The position numbers were made by a program, and so were the translations under genes. Shown here piece by piece: positions 8,143 to 22,800 of a stretch of DNA of 64,000 nt. Origin of the DNA: Trujillonella endophytica (GTDB lineage: Bacteria > Actinomycetota > Actinomycetes > Mycobacteriales > Geodermatophilaceae); the NCBI RefSeq assembly GCF_900110555.1, contig NZ_FOEE01000006.1, positions 124,001 to 188,000 of the forward strand. The letters are read 5' to 3'. The first letter of the stretch is position 1, and every line of letters begins with the position of its first letter. The notes beneath the pieces are model-generated. The model did not search any database, was not told the origin of the DNA, and saw only the letters and a list, made by a program, of their open reading frames with translations.

Positions 8143-9651
8143 CTAGCTGCCGACGACCCGCTCCTCGAGCATGCGCTTCACCGTGGCGGCGTCGGCCTTG
8201 CCGCGGGTCGTCTTCATGACCGCGCCGACGAGTGCGCCCAGGGCCTGCACCTTGCCGCCGCGGACCTTCTCGACCACGTCGGGCGCCCCGGCGATCGCCG
8301 CCTCGACGGCGGCCACCAGCTCGTCGGACTCCCCCATCACGGCCAGACCGCGGGCCTCGACGACCTGCTTCGGCCCACCCTCACCGGCCAGCACGCCGTC
8401 GAGTGCCTGCCGGGCCAGCTGGTCGTTGATCGTGCCGGCGTCGATCAGCGCCGCGAGCTCCGCCACCTGCGCCGGGGTGACCGCGAGCTGCGTGAGCTCG
8501 ACACCGGCGTCGTTGGCCCGGCGGGCGAGCTCGCCGAGCCACCACTTGCGGGCGTCGGCCGGCGAGGCGCCTGCGGCCACGGTGCCGGCGACCAGCCCGA
8601 GCGCGTCGGCGTTGACCAACCACGCCATCTCGGTCGCCGACAGCCCCCACTCCTCCATCAGCCGCGTCCGGCGGGCGGCCGGCAGCTCCGGGAGGTCGGT
8701 CGCGAGCTTCTCGACCCACTCCGCATCGGGGGCCAGCGGCACGAGGTCGGGCTCGGGGAAGTACCGGTAGTCGGTGGCCTCCTCCTTGCTGCGCCCGGGC
8801 GAGGTGCTGCCGGTGTCCTCGTGGAAGTGCCGCGTCTCCTGCAGCACCCGACCGCCGTCATCGAGGACGGCGGCCTGACGGCGCATCTCGTAGCGCACCG
8901 ACCGCTCCACCGAGCGGAGCGAGTTGACGTTCTTGGTCTCGGTGCGGGTCCCCCACTCCAGGCTGCCGATCGGCGCCAGCGAGGTGTTCACGTCGCACCG
9001 AAGGCTGCCCTGCTCCATGCGCACGTCGGAGGCGCCGAGCGCCTGGACGATCTCGCGCAGCTCGGTCACGTACGCGCGGGCGACCTCGGGGGCCTTCGCG
9101 CCGGCTCCGGGGATCGGCCGGGTGACGATCTCGACCAGCGGGATGCCGGCCCGGTTGAAGTCGACCAGCGAGTAGTCGGCCCCGTGGATGCGACCGGTGG
9201 CGCCACCGACGTGCAGGTTCTTGCCGGTGTCCTCCTCCAGGTGCACCCGCTCGATCTCCACGCGGTAGGTCTGGCCGTCGACCTCGACGTCCAGGTGCCC
9301 GGCCGTGCACAGCGGCTCGTCGTACTGGCTGGTCTGGAAGCCCTTGGGGATGTCCGGGTAGAAGTAGTTCTTGCGCGCGAACCGCGACCAGGTCGCGATG
9401 CGACAGCCCAGCGCCAGGCCGATGCGGATCGTGTGCTCGATGGCGGCGGCGTTGGCGACCGGCAGCGAACCCGGCAGCCCCAGGCAGACCGGGCAGGTCT
9501 GGGTGTTGGGGTCCGCGCCGAAGGTGGTGGAGCAGCCGCAGAACATCTTCGAGGCGGTGCCCAGCTCGACGTGGGTCTCCAGGCCGATGACCGGCTCGTA
9601 GCGGGTCAGCACCTCGTCGAACTCCACGAGGCGATCGGGGGTGGCGGTCAC
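8143..9651 (-). CDS. gatB: Asp-tRNA(Asn)/Glu-tRNA(Gln) amidotransferase subunit B
   Basis: GatB is the tRNA-binding and kinase subunit of GatCAB, which amidates misacylated Glu-tRNA(Gln) and Asp-tRNA(Asn). The 502-residue product carries the family start ([23 protein letters not shown]), Cys pairs typical of the zinc site (MFCGCS, then [13 protein letters not shown]), [18 protein letters not shown] and the C-terminal YqeY-like helical tail ([18 protein letters not shown]). GTG at 9651 is used; its GTGA overlaps the stop of the small gene upstream, pointing to translational coupling. A longer upstream frame is discarded because it runs through that gene. The order gatC-gatA-x-gatB suggests one operon. 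Confidence 0.96.
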   Translation of the reverse strand: MTATPDRLVEFDEVLTRYEPVIGLETHVELGTASKMFCGCSTTFGADPNTQTCPVCLGLPGSLPVANAAAIEHTIRIGLALGCRIATWSRFARKNYFYPDIPKGFQTSQYDEPLCTAGHLDVEVDGQTYRVEIERVHLEEDTGKNLHVGGATGRIHGADYSLVDFNRAGIPLVEIVTRPIPGAGAKAPEVARAYVTELREIVQALGASDVRMEQGSLRCDVNTSLAPIGSLEWGTRTETKNVNSLRSVERSVRYEMRRQAAVLDDGGRVLQETRHFHEDTGSTSPGRSKEEATDYRYFPEPDLVPLAPDAEWVEKLATDLPELPAARRTRLMEEWGLSATEMAWLVNADALGLVAGTVAAGASPADARKWWLGELARRANDAGVELTQLAVTPAQVAELAALIDAGTINDQLARQALDGVLAGEGGPKQVVEARGLAVMGESDELVAAVEAAIAGAPDVVEKVRGGKVQALGALVGAVMKTTRGKADAATVKRMLEERVVGS

Positions 9652-9827
9652 GAGGTCGTGTCCTCCTTCGGGAGGGACCGGCCGGTCAGCCAGGCACCGG
9701 CGCCGGTGAGCAGTCCGAGGACGATGAAGACGGCGAAGACGGCCTTGCCGGTGACGATCCACAGCACCGTGCCGGCCACGATGACGAAGGCCGTCAGCGC
9801 CCAGCCGGCCTTCAGCGGGCCGTTCAC
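9648..9827 (-). CDS. Small two-helix membrane protein between gatA and gatB
   Basis: This 59-residue protein has two hydrophobic segments ([17 protein letters not shown] and [19 protein letters not shown]) and a short charged tail ([11 protein letters not shown]). Both ends overlap neighbours through GTGA: its start overlaps the gatA stop and its stop overlaps the gatB start. It is therefore almost certainly translated as part of the gat operon. I do not recognise a family with a known function. In M. tuberculosis this position is held by pfkA. Confidence 0.85.
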   Translation of the reverse strand: MNGPLKAGWALTAFVIVAGTVLWIVTGKAVFAVFIVLGLLTGAGAWLTGRSLPKEDTTS

Positions 9828-11365
9828 GCCGGGCCTCCGGCGGCCGCCGCGCGGGTCGGCAGCTCGTCGAGCAGCCGGTGTCCGCGGGCGCTGTCGAGCG
9901 CTGCCTCCACGGCCGCGGCCAGCGAGTAGCAGCGGTCGTCGGCCAGCGCCGGCGCCATGATCTGCAGACCCACCGGCAGCCCCTCGGACAGGCCGCACGG
10001 CACCGAGGTCGCCGGCAGCCCGGCCAGGCTGGCCGGCAGCGTGCACAGGTCGGCGGCGTACATGGCCAGCGGGTCGTCGACCCGGCTGCCCAGCGGGAAC
10101 GCCACGCTCGGGGTGGTGGGGCTGATCAGCACGTCGACGTCGTCGAACGCGGTGGTGAAGTCGCGCGTGATGAGCGTTCGGACCTTCTGCGCCTGACCGT
10201 AGTAGGCGTCGTAGTAGCCGGCCGACAGCGCGTAGGTGCCGAGGATGATGCGGCGCTTCACCTCCGGCCCGAAGCCCTGGGCGCGGGTGAGCGCCATGAC
10301 CTCGTCGAGGTCGTGCCGGCCGTCGTCGGACACCCGGATGCCGAAGCGCATGCCCTCGAACCGGGCCAGGTTGGACGACGCCTCGCTCGGCGCGATGAGG
10401 TAGTAGGCCGCCAGCGCGAGGTCGAAGCTCGGGCACGAGATCTCGCGGACCTCCGCGCCCATGCCCTCGATGAGCTGCACCGCCTCGGCGAAGCGGGCGA
10501 GCACGCCCTCCTCGTAGCCGGTGGTGTGCCCCTCACCGCCCAGCTCCCGGACGACGCCGACCCGCAGGCCCGACAGGTCACCGGCGGCACCGCGGCGGGC
10601 GCACTCGGCCAGCGGCGGCAGCGGGGCGTCGATGCTGGTGGAGTCGCGCGGGTCGTGCCCGCCGATGGCCTCGTGCAGCACAGCGGCGTCGAGCACCGTG
10701 CGGGCCATCGGACCGGCCTGGTCCAGGCTCGAGGAGAACGCGATGAGGCCGTACCGGGAGACCGAGCCGTAGGTGGGCTTGTGCCCCACCAGGCCGGTGA
10801 CCGCGGCCGGCTGGCGGATCGAGCCACCGGTGTCGGTGCCCAGCGCCCACGGGGCCAGGCCCCCGGCGACGGCGGCCGACGACCCACCGGAGGAGCCGCC
10901 CGGGATGCGCGAGAGGTCCCACGGGTTGCGGGTGACCCGGTAGGCGGAGTTCTCCGTCGAGCTGCCCATGGCGAACTCGTCCATGTTGGTCTTGCCGAGC
11001 AGGACCGTGCCCGCATCCTTCAGGCGCCGGGTCACGGTGGCGTCGTACGGCGGTCGCCAGCCCTCGAGGATCCTCGACCCGCTGGTGGTCGGGACTCCCT
11101 CGGTGACGAAGACGTCCTTGAGCGCCACCGGGAGGCCGGCCAGCGGCCCGAGCTCCTCGCCGGCGGCACGCGCGGCGTCCACGGCGGCGGCCCGCTCCAG
11201 CGCGGCCTCGCCGTCCACGTGCAGGTAGGCGCCGACGGCGCCGTCCTCGGCCTCGATGCGGTCCAGGTACGCGCGGGTCGCCTCCACCGAGGAGACCTCC
11301 CCCGCGCCGAGACGACGGCCGAGCTCGGCGGCGTCGAGGTCGGTGATCTCACTGCTGGACACCAT
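9824..11365 (-). CDS. gatA: Asp-tRNA(Asn)/Glu-tRNA(Gln) amidotransferase subunit A
   Basis: GatA is the glutaminase/amidase subunit that releases ammonia from glutamine for GatB. The 513-residue product has the complete amidase-signature Ser-cisSer-Lys triad, at Lys83 ([11 protein letters not shown]), Ser158 (GGSSGGSS) and Ser182 ([12 protein letters not shown]). Length and motif spacing match the family. The ATG start is preceded by GGAGGAC and overlaps the last base of the gatC stop. It is followed by the small membrane gene through a GTGA overlap. Confidence 0.97.
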   Translation of the reverse strand: MVSSSEITDLDAAELGRRLGAGEVSSVEATRAYLDRIEAEDGAVGAYLHVDGEAALERAAAVDAARAAGEELGPLAGLPVALKDVFVTEGVPTTSGSRILEGWRPPYDATVTRRLKDAGTVLLGKTNMDEFAMGSSTENSAYRVTRNPWDLSRIPGGSSGGSSAAVAGGLAPWALGTDTGGSIRQPAAVTGLVGHKPTYGSVSRYGLIAFSSSLDQAGPMARTVLDAAVLHEAIGGHDPRDSTSIDAPLPPLAECARRGAAGDLSGLRVGVVRELGGEGHTTGYEEGVLARFAEAVQLIEGMGAEVREISCPSFDLALAAYYLIAPSEASSNLARFEGMRFGIRVSDDGRHDLDEVMALTRAQGFGPEVKRRIILGTYALSAGYYDAYYGQAQKVRTLITRDFTTAFDDVDVLISPTTPSVAFPLGSRVDDPLAMYAADLCTLPASLAGLPATSVPCGLSEGLPVGLQIMAPALADDRCYSLAAAVEAALDSARGHRLLDELPTRAAAAGGPA

Positions 11366-11799
11366 CAGTCCTCCCCCAGGATCCGCGGCACGCGGAAGCG
11401 GTCGTCCTCGGCCGCGGGCGCGGCGGCGAGGACGACGTCGCGCGGCAGGCTCGGGGTGGCCACGTCGGCGCGGAACACGTTGGTCAGCGGCACGGCGTGG
11501 GTCGTCGGGTCGACGTCGGCGACCTCGGCCTCGCCCACCTGGGCGACCGCGTCGAGCACCGCCCCCAACTGGCCGGCGAACCGGTCGAGCTCCTCCTCGG
11601 TGAGGGCGAGACGGGACAGCCGCGCGAGGTGCGCGAGGTCGTCGCGCCCGAGTCCGGCGGTCTCATTGCGCCCGGGTCCGGCAGTCTCATTGCGCCCGGG
11701 TCCGGCAGTCTCATTGCGCCCGGGTCCGGCGGTCTCGACGCGCCCGGGGCCGGGGGTGTCCTCCCGCTCCCGGGCTTCCTTCGGTGAGGGCGTGCTCAT
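11365..11799 (-). CDS. gatC: Asp-tRNA(Asn)/Glu-tRNA(Gln) amidotransferase subunit C with repetitive N-terminal extension
   Basis: GatC stabilises the GatAB heterodimer. The C-terminal 95 or so residues are a normal GatC ([22 protein letters not shown], then [30 protein letters not shown]). In front of it lies an extension of about 45 residues containing tandem octapeptides (GPGRVETA, three GPGRNETA, then GLGRDDLA), encoded by a 24-bp tandem repeat. GatC proteins are usually about 100 residues, whereas this one is 144. ATG at 11799 is the best-supported start. If translation really began at an internal codon, the repeat would lie outside the protein, but no ATG or GTG is present between the repeat and the core. 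It is first in the gat operon. Confidence 0.92.
   Translation of the reverse strand: MSTPSPKEAREREDTPGPGRVETAGPGRNETAGPGRNETAGPGRNETAGLGRDDLAHLARLSRLALTEEELDRFAGQLGAVLDAVAQVGEAEVADVDPTTHAVPLTNVFRADVATPSLPRDVVLAAAPAAEDDRFRVPRILGED
11653..11748. repeat. Four tandem 24-bp repeats in the 5' part of gatC
   Basis: The units start at 11653, 11677, 11701 and 11725. The first three differ at one base and the fourth is degenerate. Each unit encodes the octapeptide (A)GPGRNET in the gatC frame. The array is in frame, so copy-number change would not break the gene. Confidence 0.9.
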
Positions 11800-12035
11800 G
11801 CTGTGGCCGAACTCCACTCCTGCGCCGTCCCGCCGCGGGCCCCGACCGTGGCGGTGCGGGAGCGTGCGGGACCGGGGTACCAACCCCGCCACTGTACGTG
11901 GGGCGCTACCGCGCGGCCCGCGGCCGATGCGGCCGTGACGGCGGCTCGACCCGGCGGGGGACGATGGGGGAAGCTGGTCGCTGTTCGCCGATCGACGACG
12001 ATCGACCCGCATCCGAAGGACGCCCCGGAGGCACC

Positions 12036-12701
12036 GTGTCCTATCTCCTGCGGCTGGTCGTCCCCGACCGGCCCGGCATCCTCGGCGCCGTGGCCACCGC
12101 GCTCGGCGCCGCCGGGGTCGACATCATCTCCGTCGACGTCCTGGAGCGCGGCGGCGGCGTCGCCGTCGACGACATCGTCATCGATCTCCCGCCCGACCGG
12201 CTCCCCGACGGGCTGATCACCGCGGCCCAGGCCGTGGACGGCGTCCAGGTGGAGTCGCTGCGGCCCTTCGCCGGACCGCTGGACACCCACCGCGAGCTGG
12301 AGCTGCTGGAGGCCCTGGCGCGGGCCGGCGAGGGCACCGCGGTGAAGCTGCTGGCCGCCGAGCTGCCGCGGGTGTTCACCAGCGGCTGGGCGGCGATCCT
12401 GACCGGCGGGGGCGACCGGTGCGAGGTGCTGGCGACCTCGGACGCGGCCCCCACCTTCGACGGCATGCCCGTGCCCTGGCTGCCGCTCGAGGCTCCGCGC
12501 CTGCTGCCCAGCGAGGACGAGTGGATGCCCGAGCGCTGGCGGGAGATGGCCATCGAGATGATGGCCACGCCGTTCGGCTCTCCGCGGACGGCCGTCGTCA
12601 TCGGCCGGTCCGGCGGCCCCGCGTTCCGCCGCTCGGAGCTGCTGCGGCTGGTCCACCTGACCGGCATCGCCGCGACCGTCGCCCACCTGCCCCCGGCCTG
12701 A
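12036..12701 (+). CDS. ACT-domain protein (Rv3013-like)
   Basis: This 221-residue protein opens with an ACT domain (residues 1-75, LRLVVPDRPGILGAVATALGAAGVDI), a fold that usually binds amino acids and controls enzymes. The C-terminal 140 residues are shared with actinobacterial homologues but have no assigned function. The GTG start is preceded by CGGAGGCACC. It is divergent from gatC, with a gap of about 236 bp that must hold both promoters; I see no sharp promoter motif there. An Rv3013-type gene in the same place beside gatC and ligA in mycobacteria suggests a conserved but unknown role. Confidence 0.85.
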   Translation: MSYLLRLVVPDRPGILGAVATALGAAGVDIISVDVLERGGGVAVDDIVIDLPPDRLPDGLITAAQAVDGVQVESLRPFAGPLDTHRELELLEALARAGEGTAVKLLAAELPRVFTSGWAAILTGGGDRCEVLATSDAAPTFDGMPVPWLPLEAPRLLPSEDEWMPERWREMAIEMMATPFGSPRTAVVIGRSGGPAFRRSELLRLVHLTGIAATVAHLPPA

Positions 12702-12766
12702 TCGCACGGCGGCCGGACCACACGGCGGCCTGACCGCGCCGGGGGCACGCACCGCCGGCGCGACCG

Positions 12767-17015
<4,249 letters not shown>

Positions 17016-17022
17016 GACGGCG

Positions 17023-17028
17023 ACGGTA
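17023..17028 (-). promoter_or_regulatory. -10 element of the MetE-like gene
   Basis: TACCGT on the minus strand, 7 nt before the GTG start at 17015. Confidence 0.55.
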
Positions 17029-17054
17029 GTCCGACCCCGCGCCCGCCCTCGGGG

Positions 17055-18929
17055 TCAGCAGCCGGCGACGGTCGGGGTGGTCACCGGGATCGCGTGGTCG
17101 CCGGCCGGCGGGGTCAGCGGCGTGGTTGCGGCGACGTGGTCGACCGCGGTGTCCACGTCGACGGGTCCCGTGACCGGATCGGTGCCCGCCTCGAACGCGG
17201 TGAAGGAGTCCCCGCCGCCGGCGAGGAACGAGTTCGCGGCCACCCGGTAGGTGCCGGCCGGGTCCACCACCACCCCGTCGATGGTGATCGAGCAGGCGAA
17301 CACCCGGTCACCGGCCGGGCGCGCCGGGTCGTACTCGTAGCGGAACCCGTCCGAGGTCGACAGCAGCAGCGTGCCGGGCCGGTCCGCGGTGCCGAACTGC
17401 TGCTCCAGCACCGCGTCGATGTCGGCCCCGGTCAGCGTGAGGGTGTTCACGGTGTTGCTGAACGGCTGGACGTCGAACAGCTCGCGGTAGGTGATGTCCC
17501 CCGCGTCGATGTCGGTCCGCAGGCCGCCGGGGTTCATGAACGCGACGACCGGGTCGCCGAGCTCCGGCACCGCCCGCGCCCCGGCCAGCTGGGCGTTGGC
17601 GACGAAGGTGCCGAGCACCGACTCGTCGGTCCGCACCACCGCGCCGCTCGCGTCCCGCGCCCGCAGCAGCGGCCCGCTGACGGTGCCGACGACGACGTCC
17701 CCGGCCTCGGCCGCCCGCGCGTTCCAGTGGTCGACGATCGCCTGCACCCGCGGGTCCAGGACGTCGCGGGTCACCGGCACGTTGGTCGCCGCGTAGGTCG
17801 CCGTCCGGTCCACGTCGCCGGTGTCGCGGTCGAGCGTGAGCCGGATGTCGGTGACCAGCCGGCCGTAGTACCCCGCCTGCGTGACCAGCCGCGGCTCGCC
17901 GTCGGGCACCGGGAGCAGGCAGTTGTAGGCCTGGTGGGTGTGCGCGCTGACGATGAGGTCGACGGCCGGGTCCACCGCGTCGTTGATGCCGACGATCGGC
18001 CCGGTGAGCGCGTCGCAGCCGTTCGGGTCGAGCGCGGCGGGTCCCTCGGCCTCGCCGCCCTCGTGGATCAGCACGCCGATGGCCTCGATCCCCTGCGCCC
18101 GCAGCTCGGGCACGTAGCTGTTGATCGCCGTGGCCTCGTCGAGGAACTCGACGTCGGCGACCCCGGCCGGGGCGACGATCGTCGGCGTCGTGTCCGTGAC
18201 TACCCCGATGAGCGCGATCCGCTGGTGGGCGGGCGTGGTGAACACCTGGTACGGCGGGAGCAGCGGCTCGCCGCTGTCGCGGGAGACCACGTTCGCGGCC
18301 AGGTACGGGAAGTCCGCCCCGTCGAAGGCGTGCTCGCCGTCGCCGAAGCAGCCGTCGACGCCGACGGTCACGCCGTCGCAGGCGCCGACGTCGTCGCCGA
18401 ACGTGCCGTCGGTGGCGCCCGAGATCCGCAGCAGCTCCCGCGTGCCGCGGTCGAACTCGTGGTTGCCGACGGAGGAGACGTCGAGCCCCATCGCGTCGAG
18501 CACCTCGATCGTCGGCTCGTCGCGGTAGACGCTGGACTCGAAGGGCGAGGCGCTCACCAGGTCGCCGGCGCCGACGAAGAAGGAGGCGGCGGGCCCCCGG
18601 GAGCTCCGGGTGAAGTCCTGCTGCAGCCGCTGCACGGTGGCCGCGACCGCCGCCGAGCCGCCGACCTCGGTGACGACGTCGTCACTGACGCCGGCCGCGT
18701 CCTCGCCGAACACGCCGTCGGGACCGGGCGCGGTGACGAGCTCGCTGTCCCCGCCCGAGGTCAGCGAGATGCGGCCGTGGAAGTCGTTGACCGCCACCAG
18801 CTGGACGGCGACGCCGGGCCGGCCGGGGTCGCGGTCACCCGCGTGCGCCCCGGCGGGAGCGGGGAATCCGACGACGGCGGCCGAGGTGAGGGCGGCGACG
18901 GCGGTCACGGTCAGGCGCGTGCGGGGCAC
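17055..18929 (-). CDS. Secreted 5'-nucleotidase / 2',3'-cyclic phosphodiesterase family protein
   Basis: The 624-residue exported phosphoesterase has a signal peptide at residues 1-30 (LTVTAVAALTSAAVVGFPAPAGAHA). An N-terminal metallophosphatase domain follows with the metal-binding motifs VNDFHGR, GNHEFD and SAHTHQAY. The C-terminal 5'-nucleotidase domain provides the substrate pocket (AFMNPGGLRTDI, FSNTVNTLTLTG). It should hydrolyse extracellular nucleotides to recover phosphate and nucleosides; the exact substrate range cannot be read. GTG at 18929 is used because GGAGGAC precedes it and the signal peptide then starts correctly. No sortase motif or C-terminal anchor is visible, so it is probably released or wall-associated. 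Confidence 0.92.
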   Translation of the reverse strand: MPRTRLTVTAVAALTSAAVVGFPAPAGAHAGDRDPGRPGVAVQLVAVNDFHGRISLTSGGDSELVTAPGPDGVFGEDAAGVSDDVVTEVGGSAAVAATVQRLQQDFTRSSRGPAASFFVGAGDLVSASPFESSVYRDEPTIEVLDAMGLDVSSVGNHEFDRGTRELLRISGATDGTFGDDVGACDGVTVGVDGCFGDGEHAFDGADFPYLAANVVSRDSGEPLLPPYQVFTTPAHQRIALIGVVTDTTPTIVAPAGVADVEFLDEATAINSYVPELRAQGIEAIGVLIHEGGEAEGPAALDPNGCDALTGPIVGINDAVDPAVDLIVSAHTHQAYNCLLPVPDGEPRLVTQAGYYGRLVTDIRLTLDRDTGDVDRTATYAATNVPVTRDVLDPRVQAIVDHWNARAAEAGDVVVGTVSGPLLRARDASGAVVRTDESVLGTFVANAQLAGARAVPELGDPVVAFMNPGGLRTDIDAGDITYRELFDVQPFSNTVNTLTLTGADIDAVLEQQFGTADRPGTLLLSTSDGFRYEYDPARPAGDRVFACSITIDGVVVDPAGTYRVAANSFLAGGGDSFTAFEAGTDPVTGPVDVDTAVDHVAATTPLTPPAGDHAIPVTTPTVAGC

Positions 18930-19008
18930 GGCGTCCTCCGGGGGTCGGGCGGTGGGCCGCAGTCGAGTCAACGCCTCGACGCCCAGCCCCTCAACTCGGG
19001 GCGCGGGA

Positions 19009-20076
19009 TCAGCGGGTGACCGGCCCCTGTCCGAGCACCCGGTCGCCACGCTCGGCGTCGGGCAGGTAGAGCACCGCGGACTGGCCCGGGGCGACCCCGC
19101 GCTGCTCGGTGTCCAGCGCGATCGCCAGGCCGCCGTCGCCGGTGGCGTCCACCGCGCACGGCACGGGCGCGCCGTGCGCGCGCAGCTGCACCTGCGCCCT
19201 CAGCGGGAGCCGGGGAGCCGCCCCGGTCCACGTCGGCGCGCCGGTGCGGACCTCGCTGACGCCGGCGAGGTCGGCCGTGCCGATGGTCACGGTGCGGCTG
19301 ACCGGCTCGATGCCCAGGACGTAGCGCGGCCGCTGGTCGCCGACGCTCACCCCGAGCCCGCGGCGCTGGCCGACGGTGAAGCCGTAGGCGCCCGAGTGCT
19401 CCCCCACCGTCTCCCCCGTGGCCGCGTCGACCAGCGGGCCCGGCTGCTCGCCGAGCCGGCGGGTGAGGAAGCCGCGGGTGTCGCCGTCGGGGATGAAGCA
19501 GATGTCGTGCGAGTCGGCCTTGGTGGCGACGGCGAACCCGCGCTCGGCCGCGATGGCCCGCACCCGCTCCTTGGTCATCCCCCCGAGCGGGAAGACCGCG
19601 CCGGCCAGCTGCTCGGGCGTCAGCACGGCCAGCACGTAGGACTGGTCCTTGGCCGCGTCGACCGACCGGCGGAGGACGCCGTCGGCGAGGCGGGCGTGGT
19701 GGCCGGTGACGACCGCGTCGAAGCCCAGCGCCCGTGCCCGGTCCAGCACGGCGCTGAACTTGATCTTCTCGTTGCAGCGCAGGCAGGGGTTGGGCGTGCG
19801 GCCGGCCGCGTACTCGGCCACGAAGTCGTCGACGACGTCGGCGGTGAACCGCTCGGCGAGGTCCCACACGTAGAACGGGATGCCCAGCTCGTCGGCCACC
19901 CGGCGGGCGTCGTGGGCGTCCTCGACGCTGCAGCACCCGCGGGCCCCGCTGCGCAGGGTCTGCCGGTCCGGCGACAGCGCCAGGTGGACGCCGGTGACGT
20001 CGTGTCCCGCGTCGACCGCCAGCGCCGCGGCCACGGCCGAGTCCACCCCGCCGCTCATCGCGGCCAGCACCCTCAC
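19009..20076 (-). CDS. mnmA: tRNA-specific 2-thiouridylase
   Basis: MnmA puts the 2-thio group on wobble U34 of Lys, Glu and Gln tRNAs. The 355-residue product has the ATP-pyrophosphatase P-loop (MSGGVDSAV), the two catalytic cysteines in [14 protein letters not shown] and [15 protein letters not shown], and the family hallmarks [11 protein letters not shown] and QSAVLYLP. The GTG start lies 10 nt downstream of the cysteine-desulfurase stop, so enzyme and sulfur donor are likely co-expressed. Two short hairpins after the gene (around 18964-19010) might act as a weak terminator. Confidence 0.96.
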   Translation of the reverse strand: MRVLAAMSGGVDSAVAAALAVDAGHDVTGVHLALSPDRQTLRSGARGCCSVEDAHDARRVADELGIPFYVWDLAERFTADVVDDFVAEYAAGRTPNPCLRCNEKIKFSAVLDRARALGFDAVVTGHHARLADGVLRRSVDAAKDQSYVLAVLTPEQLAGAVFPLGGMTKERVRAIAAERGFAVATKADSHDICFIPDGDTRGFLTRRLGEQPGPLVDAATGETVGEHSGAYGFTVGQRRGLGVSVGDQRPRYVLGIEPVSRTVTIGTADLAGVSEVRTGAPTWTGAAPRLPLRAQVQLRAHGAPVPCAVDATGDGGLAIALDTEQRGVAPGQSAVLYLPDAERGDRVLGQGPVTR

Positions 20077-20086
20077 GGGAGCGCCC

Positions 20087-21277
20087 TCACGACCGGCTCA
20101 TCCCCGCCCGCCGCGCCCGCTCGACCACAGGCGCGATCACGTCGAGCAGCGCGTCGACGTCGGCGTCGGTGGAGGTCGTGCCGAGCGTGAACCGCAGGGA
20201 GCTGCGGGCCCGGTCGGCGTCGGCCCCCACCCCGAGCAGGACGTGGCTGGGGCGGGCCACGCCCGCGCTGCACGCCGAGCCGGTGGAGCACTCGACCTCG
20301 CGGGCGTCGAGCAGCATCAGCAGCGCGTCCCCCTCGGCACCCGGGAAGGACAGGTGCGCGTTGCCCGGCAGCCGCCCGGGACCGCCGGCCAGGACGTCGT
20401 CCAGCGGAGCGCCGTTGAGCTGGACGTCGGGGACCTGCCGCACCACGCCCGCGACCAGCCGGTCACGCAGCCCGGCCAGCCGCTCGGCGCGGTCCTCGCG
20501 GCCGGCCACGGCGACGTCCGCCGCCACGGCCAGGCCCACGATCGCGGCGACGTCGAGGGTGCCCGACCGGACGTCGCGCTCCTGGCCGCCGCCGTGCAGC
20601 AGCGGCATGCAGGAGGCGTCCCGGCGCAGGAGCAGCGCCCCGGCGCCCATCGGGCCGCCCAGCTTGTGGCCGGTCATCGTCAGCGCGTCGACGCCGCTGG
20701 CACCGAAGTCGACCGGCACCTGCCCGACCGCCTGGACGGCATCGGTGTGCAGCGGCACCCCGGCCTCGTGCGCGACCGCGGCCAGCGCCGCCAGGTCGCT
20801 CACCGTGCCGATCTCGTTGTTGGCCCACATGACGCTCGCCAGGGCGACGTCGGTGCCGTCGCCCAGCGCCTCGCGCAGCGCCCCGGGGGTCACCCGGCCG
20901 CTGGGCTCCACGGCCAGCCAGGTGACCTCGGCGCCGTCGTGCTTGGCCAGCCACTCGACGCTGTCGAGCACGGCGTGGTGCTCGACGGGTGAGGTCACGA
21001 TGCGCCGCCGCTGCGGATCGGCCTCCCGCCGCGCCCAGAAGATGCCCTTGACCGCGAGGTTGTCGCTCTCGGTGCCGCCGCCGGTGAACAGCACCTCGGA
21101 CGGTCGCGCGCCCAGCGCGGCCGCCAGGCGCTCGCGCGCCTGCTCGGCGGTGCGGCGGGCCGCCCGGCCGCTGGCGTGCAGCGAGGAGGCGTTGCCCACC
21201 CGGCCCAGCTGCTCGGTCATCGCAGCCAGCACCTCGGGAAGCACCGGCGTGGTCGCCGCGTGGTCCAGGTACGTCAT
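20087..21277 (-). CDS. Cysteine desulfurase (IscS/NifS family)
   Basis: This 396-residue PLP enzyme takes sulfur from cysteine as a persulfide. The PLP lysine is Lys205 (MTGHKLGGP) and the active-site cysteine is Cys336 in the loop STGSACSAG. The N-terminal [14 protein letters not shown] and EHHAVLDS motifs are also typical. Placement immediately before mnmA indicates that its main job is sulfur delivery for tRNA thiolation, though a wider Fe-S role is possible. The ATG is preceded by GAGGACGCC and overlaps the stop of the MFS gene (ATGA). The equivalent pair in M. tuberculosis is Rv3025c/Rv3024c. Confidence 0.94.
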   Translation of the reverse strand: MTYLDHAATTPVLPEVLAAMTEQLGRVGNASSLHASGRAARRTAEQARERLAAALGARPSEVLFTGGGTESDNLAVKGIFWARREADPQRRRIVTSPVEHHAVLDSVEWLAKHDGAEVTWLAVEPSGRVTPGALREALGDGTDVALASVMWANNEIGTVSDLAALAAVAHEAGVPLHTDAVQAVGQVPVDFGASGVDALTMTGHKLGGPMGAGALLLRRDASCMPLLHGGGQERDVRSGTLDVAAIVGLAVAADVAVAGREDRAERLAGLRDRLVAGVVRQVPDVQLNGAPLDDVLAGGPGRLPGNAHLSFPGAEGDALLMLLDAREVECSTGSACSAGVARPSHVLLGVGADADRARSSLRFTLGTTSTDADVDALLDVIAPVVERARRAGMSRS

Positions 21278-22665
21278 GGCGTCCTCAATGTAGTCGCGGA
21301 CGGCGGAGCCGCCGGTCCGGCCGGGAGCAGGGCCGCCCGCGGGGCGATCACCGCCCCCGCCGCAGCGACCGCGGTGAGCAGCGCGACGGCCGTCGCGACC
21401 GCCCCCGCCAGCGGCAGCGCCCCCTGCGCCGCCGCCGCGACCAGCACGCCGACCACGCCGACGCACAGCGCCGAGACCGTGACGTCGGAGATCTGCAGCG
21501 CCGCGGAGTCCGCGCCCCGCCGGTGCTCCGGGGAGTGCTCGAACAGCAGCACCCCGACGCTGGGCATGCCCAGCCCCATCCCCAGGCCGGCCACCGCCCA
21601 GGTCAGGTACGCCGGCCATCCACCGCCGCCGGGGATCGCCACCAGCGCCGTGCCGGCGACGCCGACGGCCAGGAGCACGAAGCCCGCGCGCAGCAGCCGC
21701 ACCCGCGACAGCCCCGGACGGCGCCCCTGCGACCACGACGCCACGGCCCAGCCCAGCGAGCCGGCGGTGAGCGGGATCCCGGCGGCGACCGCGCCGTAGC
21801 CGTGCAGCTCGGTGAGCGTGAGCGGCAGCAGCGCGTCGACGCCGAAGAACGACCCGGCCAGCAGCCCGCGCGAGGCCACGACCGTGGGCAGGCCCCGGGC
21901 CGCGCGCCCGGTGCCCCGCGGGAGGAGCGGCCGCAGACCGGCCCCGAGGGCGGCCAGCCCGGCGACGGCGAGAACGAGGGCGAGCCCGTCGCGCCGCTGA
22001 CCGGCGTACTGCAGCGCCACGATCCCCAGCCCTGCCAGCGCGGCCCAGAAAGGCCCCGCGGAACGGGGCCGCGTCGCGGGATCGGGGGCGGGCAGGTCCC
22101 GCAGCGCCGGCAGCACGAGCAGGAGGCCGGCCAGGACCAGCGGGAGGAGCCCCAGGAAGACCAGTCGCCAGGAGGCGTGGGTCGTCACCAGCCCGGAGAT
22201 CAGCGGCCCGATCAGCGCCGGCAGCACCCACGCGGTGGAGAAGGCGCCGAACAGCGCCGGCCGCAACCGGGCCGGGTACGCCTGCCCGGCGACCACGTAC
22301 AGCGAGACGGCGATCAGGCCGGCGCCCAGCCCCTGCACCGCCCGCCCGGCGACCAACGCCGCCATCGACCCCGCCAGCCCCGCGGCGAGCAGGCCGGCCG
22401 CGAAGACGGCGACCCCCGCCAGCAGCGCGGTCCGCGGGCCACGGCGGTCGCCGACGTCGCCGCCGGTGACCATCCCCGCCACCGAGGCCACGAGGTAGGC
22501 GGAGAACACCCAGCCGTACCAGGCCAGCCCGTCGAGCTCGGCGACCGCGGTCGGCATCGCCGTCCCCACCGCCATCGCCTCGAACGCGATGAAGGTGACC
22601 AGCATGAGCAGGCCCGCGGTGCGCAGCCGCAGGCGCCGGCCGAAGACCCCGTCGTCCCCGTCCAC
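21274..22665 (-). CDS. Major facilitator superfamily transporter, probable drug exporter
   Basis: The 463-residue polytopic membrane protein has 12-14 predicted helices. Between helices 2 and 3 it carries the MFS motif A variant [14 protein letters not shown], and [12 protein letters not shown] resembles the exporter motif C/D region. The start [20 protein letters not shown] is typical of DHA-type drug:proton antiporters. The substrate is unknown. The GTG start has GGAAGGAGCG upstream. Its stop overlaps the cysteine-desulfurase start, so it heads a three-gene unit with the desulfurase and mnmA, an odd partner for tRNA modification. Confidence 0.88.
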   Translation of the reverse strand: MDGDDGVFGRRLRLRTAGLLMLVTFIAFEAMAVGTAMPTAVAELDGLAWYGWVFSAYLVASVAGMVTGGDVGDRRGPRTALLAGVAVFAAGLLAAGLAGSMAALVAGRAVQGLGAGLIAVSLYVVAGQAYPARLRPALFGAFSTAWVLPALIGPLISGLVTTHASWRLVFLGLLPLVLAGLLLVLPALRDLPAPDPATRPRSAGPFWAALAGLGIVALQYAGQRRDGLALVLAVAGLAALGAGLRPLLPRGTGRAARGLPTVVASRGLLAGSFFGVDALLPLTLTELHGYGAVAAGIPLTAGSLGWAVASWSQGRRPGLSRVRLLRAGFVLLAVGVAGTALVAIPGGGGWPAYLTWAVAGLGMGLGMPSVGVLLFEHSPEHRRGADSAALQISDVTVSALCVGVVGVLVAAAAQGALPLAGAVATAVALLTAVAAAGAVIAPRAALLPAGPAAPPSATTLRTP

Positions 22666-22705
22666 CCCGCTCCTTCCGCCCGTGGAACTCCCCGGGAACG
22701 ACCGA

Positions 22706-22736
22706 GCGCCGGGCCCCTCGGTGAGGGGCCCGGCGC
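22706..22736. terminator. Terminator hairpin after etfBA
   Basis: A perfect 14-bp stem (GCGCCGGGCCCCTC and its complement) with a 3-nt loop lies just past the etfA stop and before the MFS gene, separating the two transcription units. Confidence 0.85.
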
Positions 22737-22800
22737 CACGGCGACGGCTGCTGCTACCGCGTCGGTCCCGCTGCAGGACGGGGCCCTGCAGCGGGGTCCG

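Noticed and set aside
11653-11748. 24-bp repeats considered as a CRISPR array
   Set aside because: The units abut with no spacers and lie in frame inside gatC.
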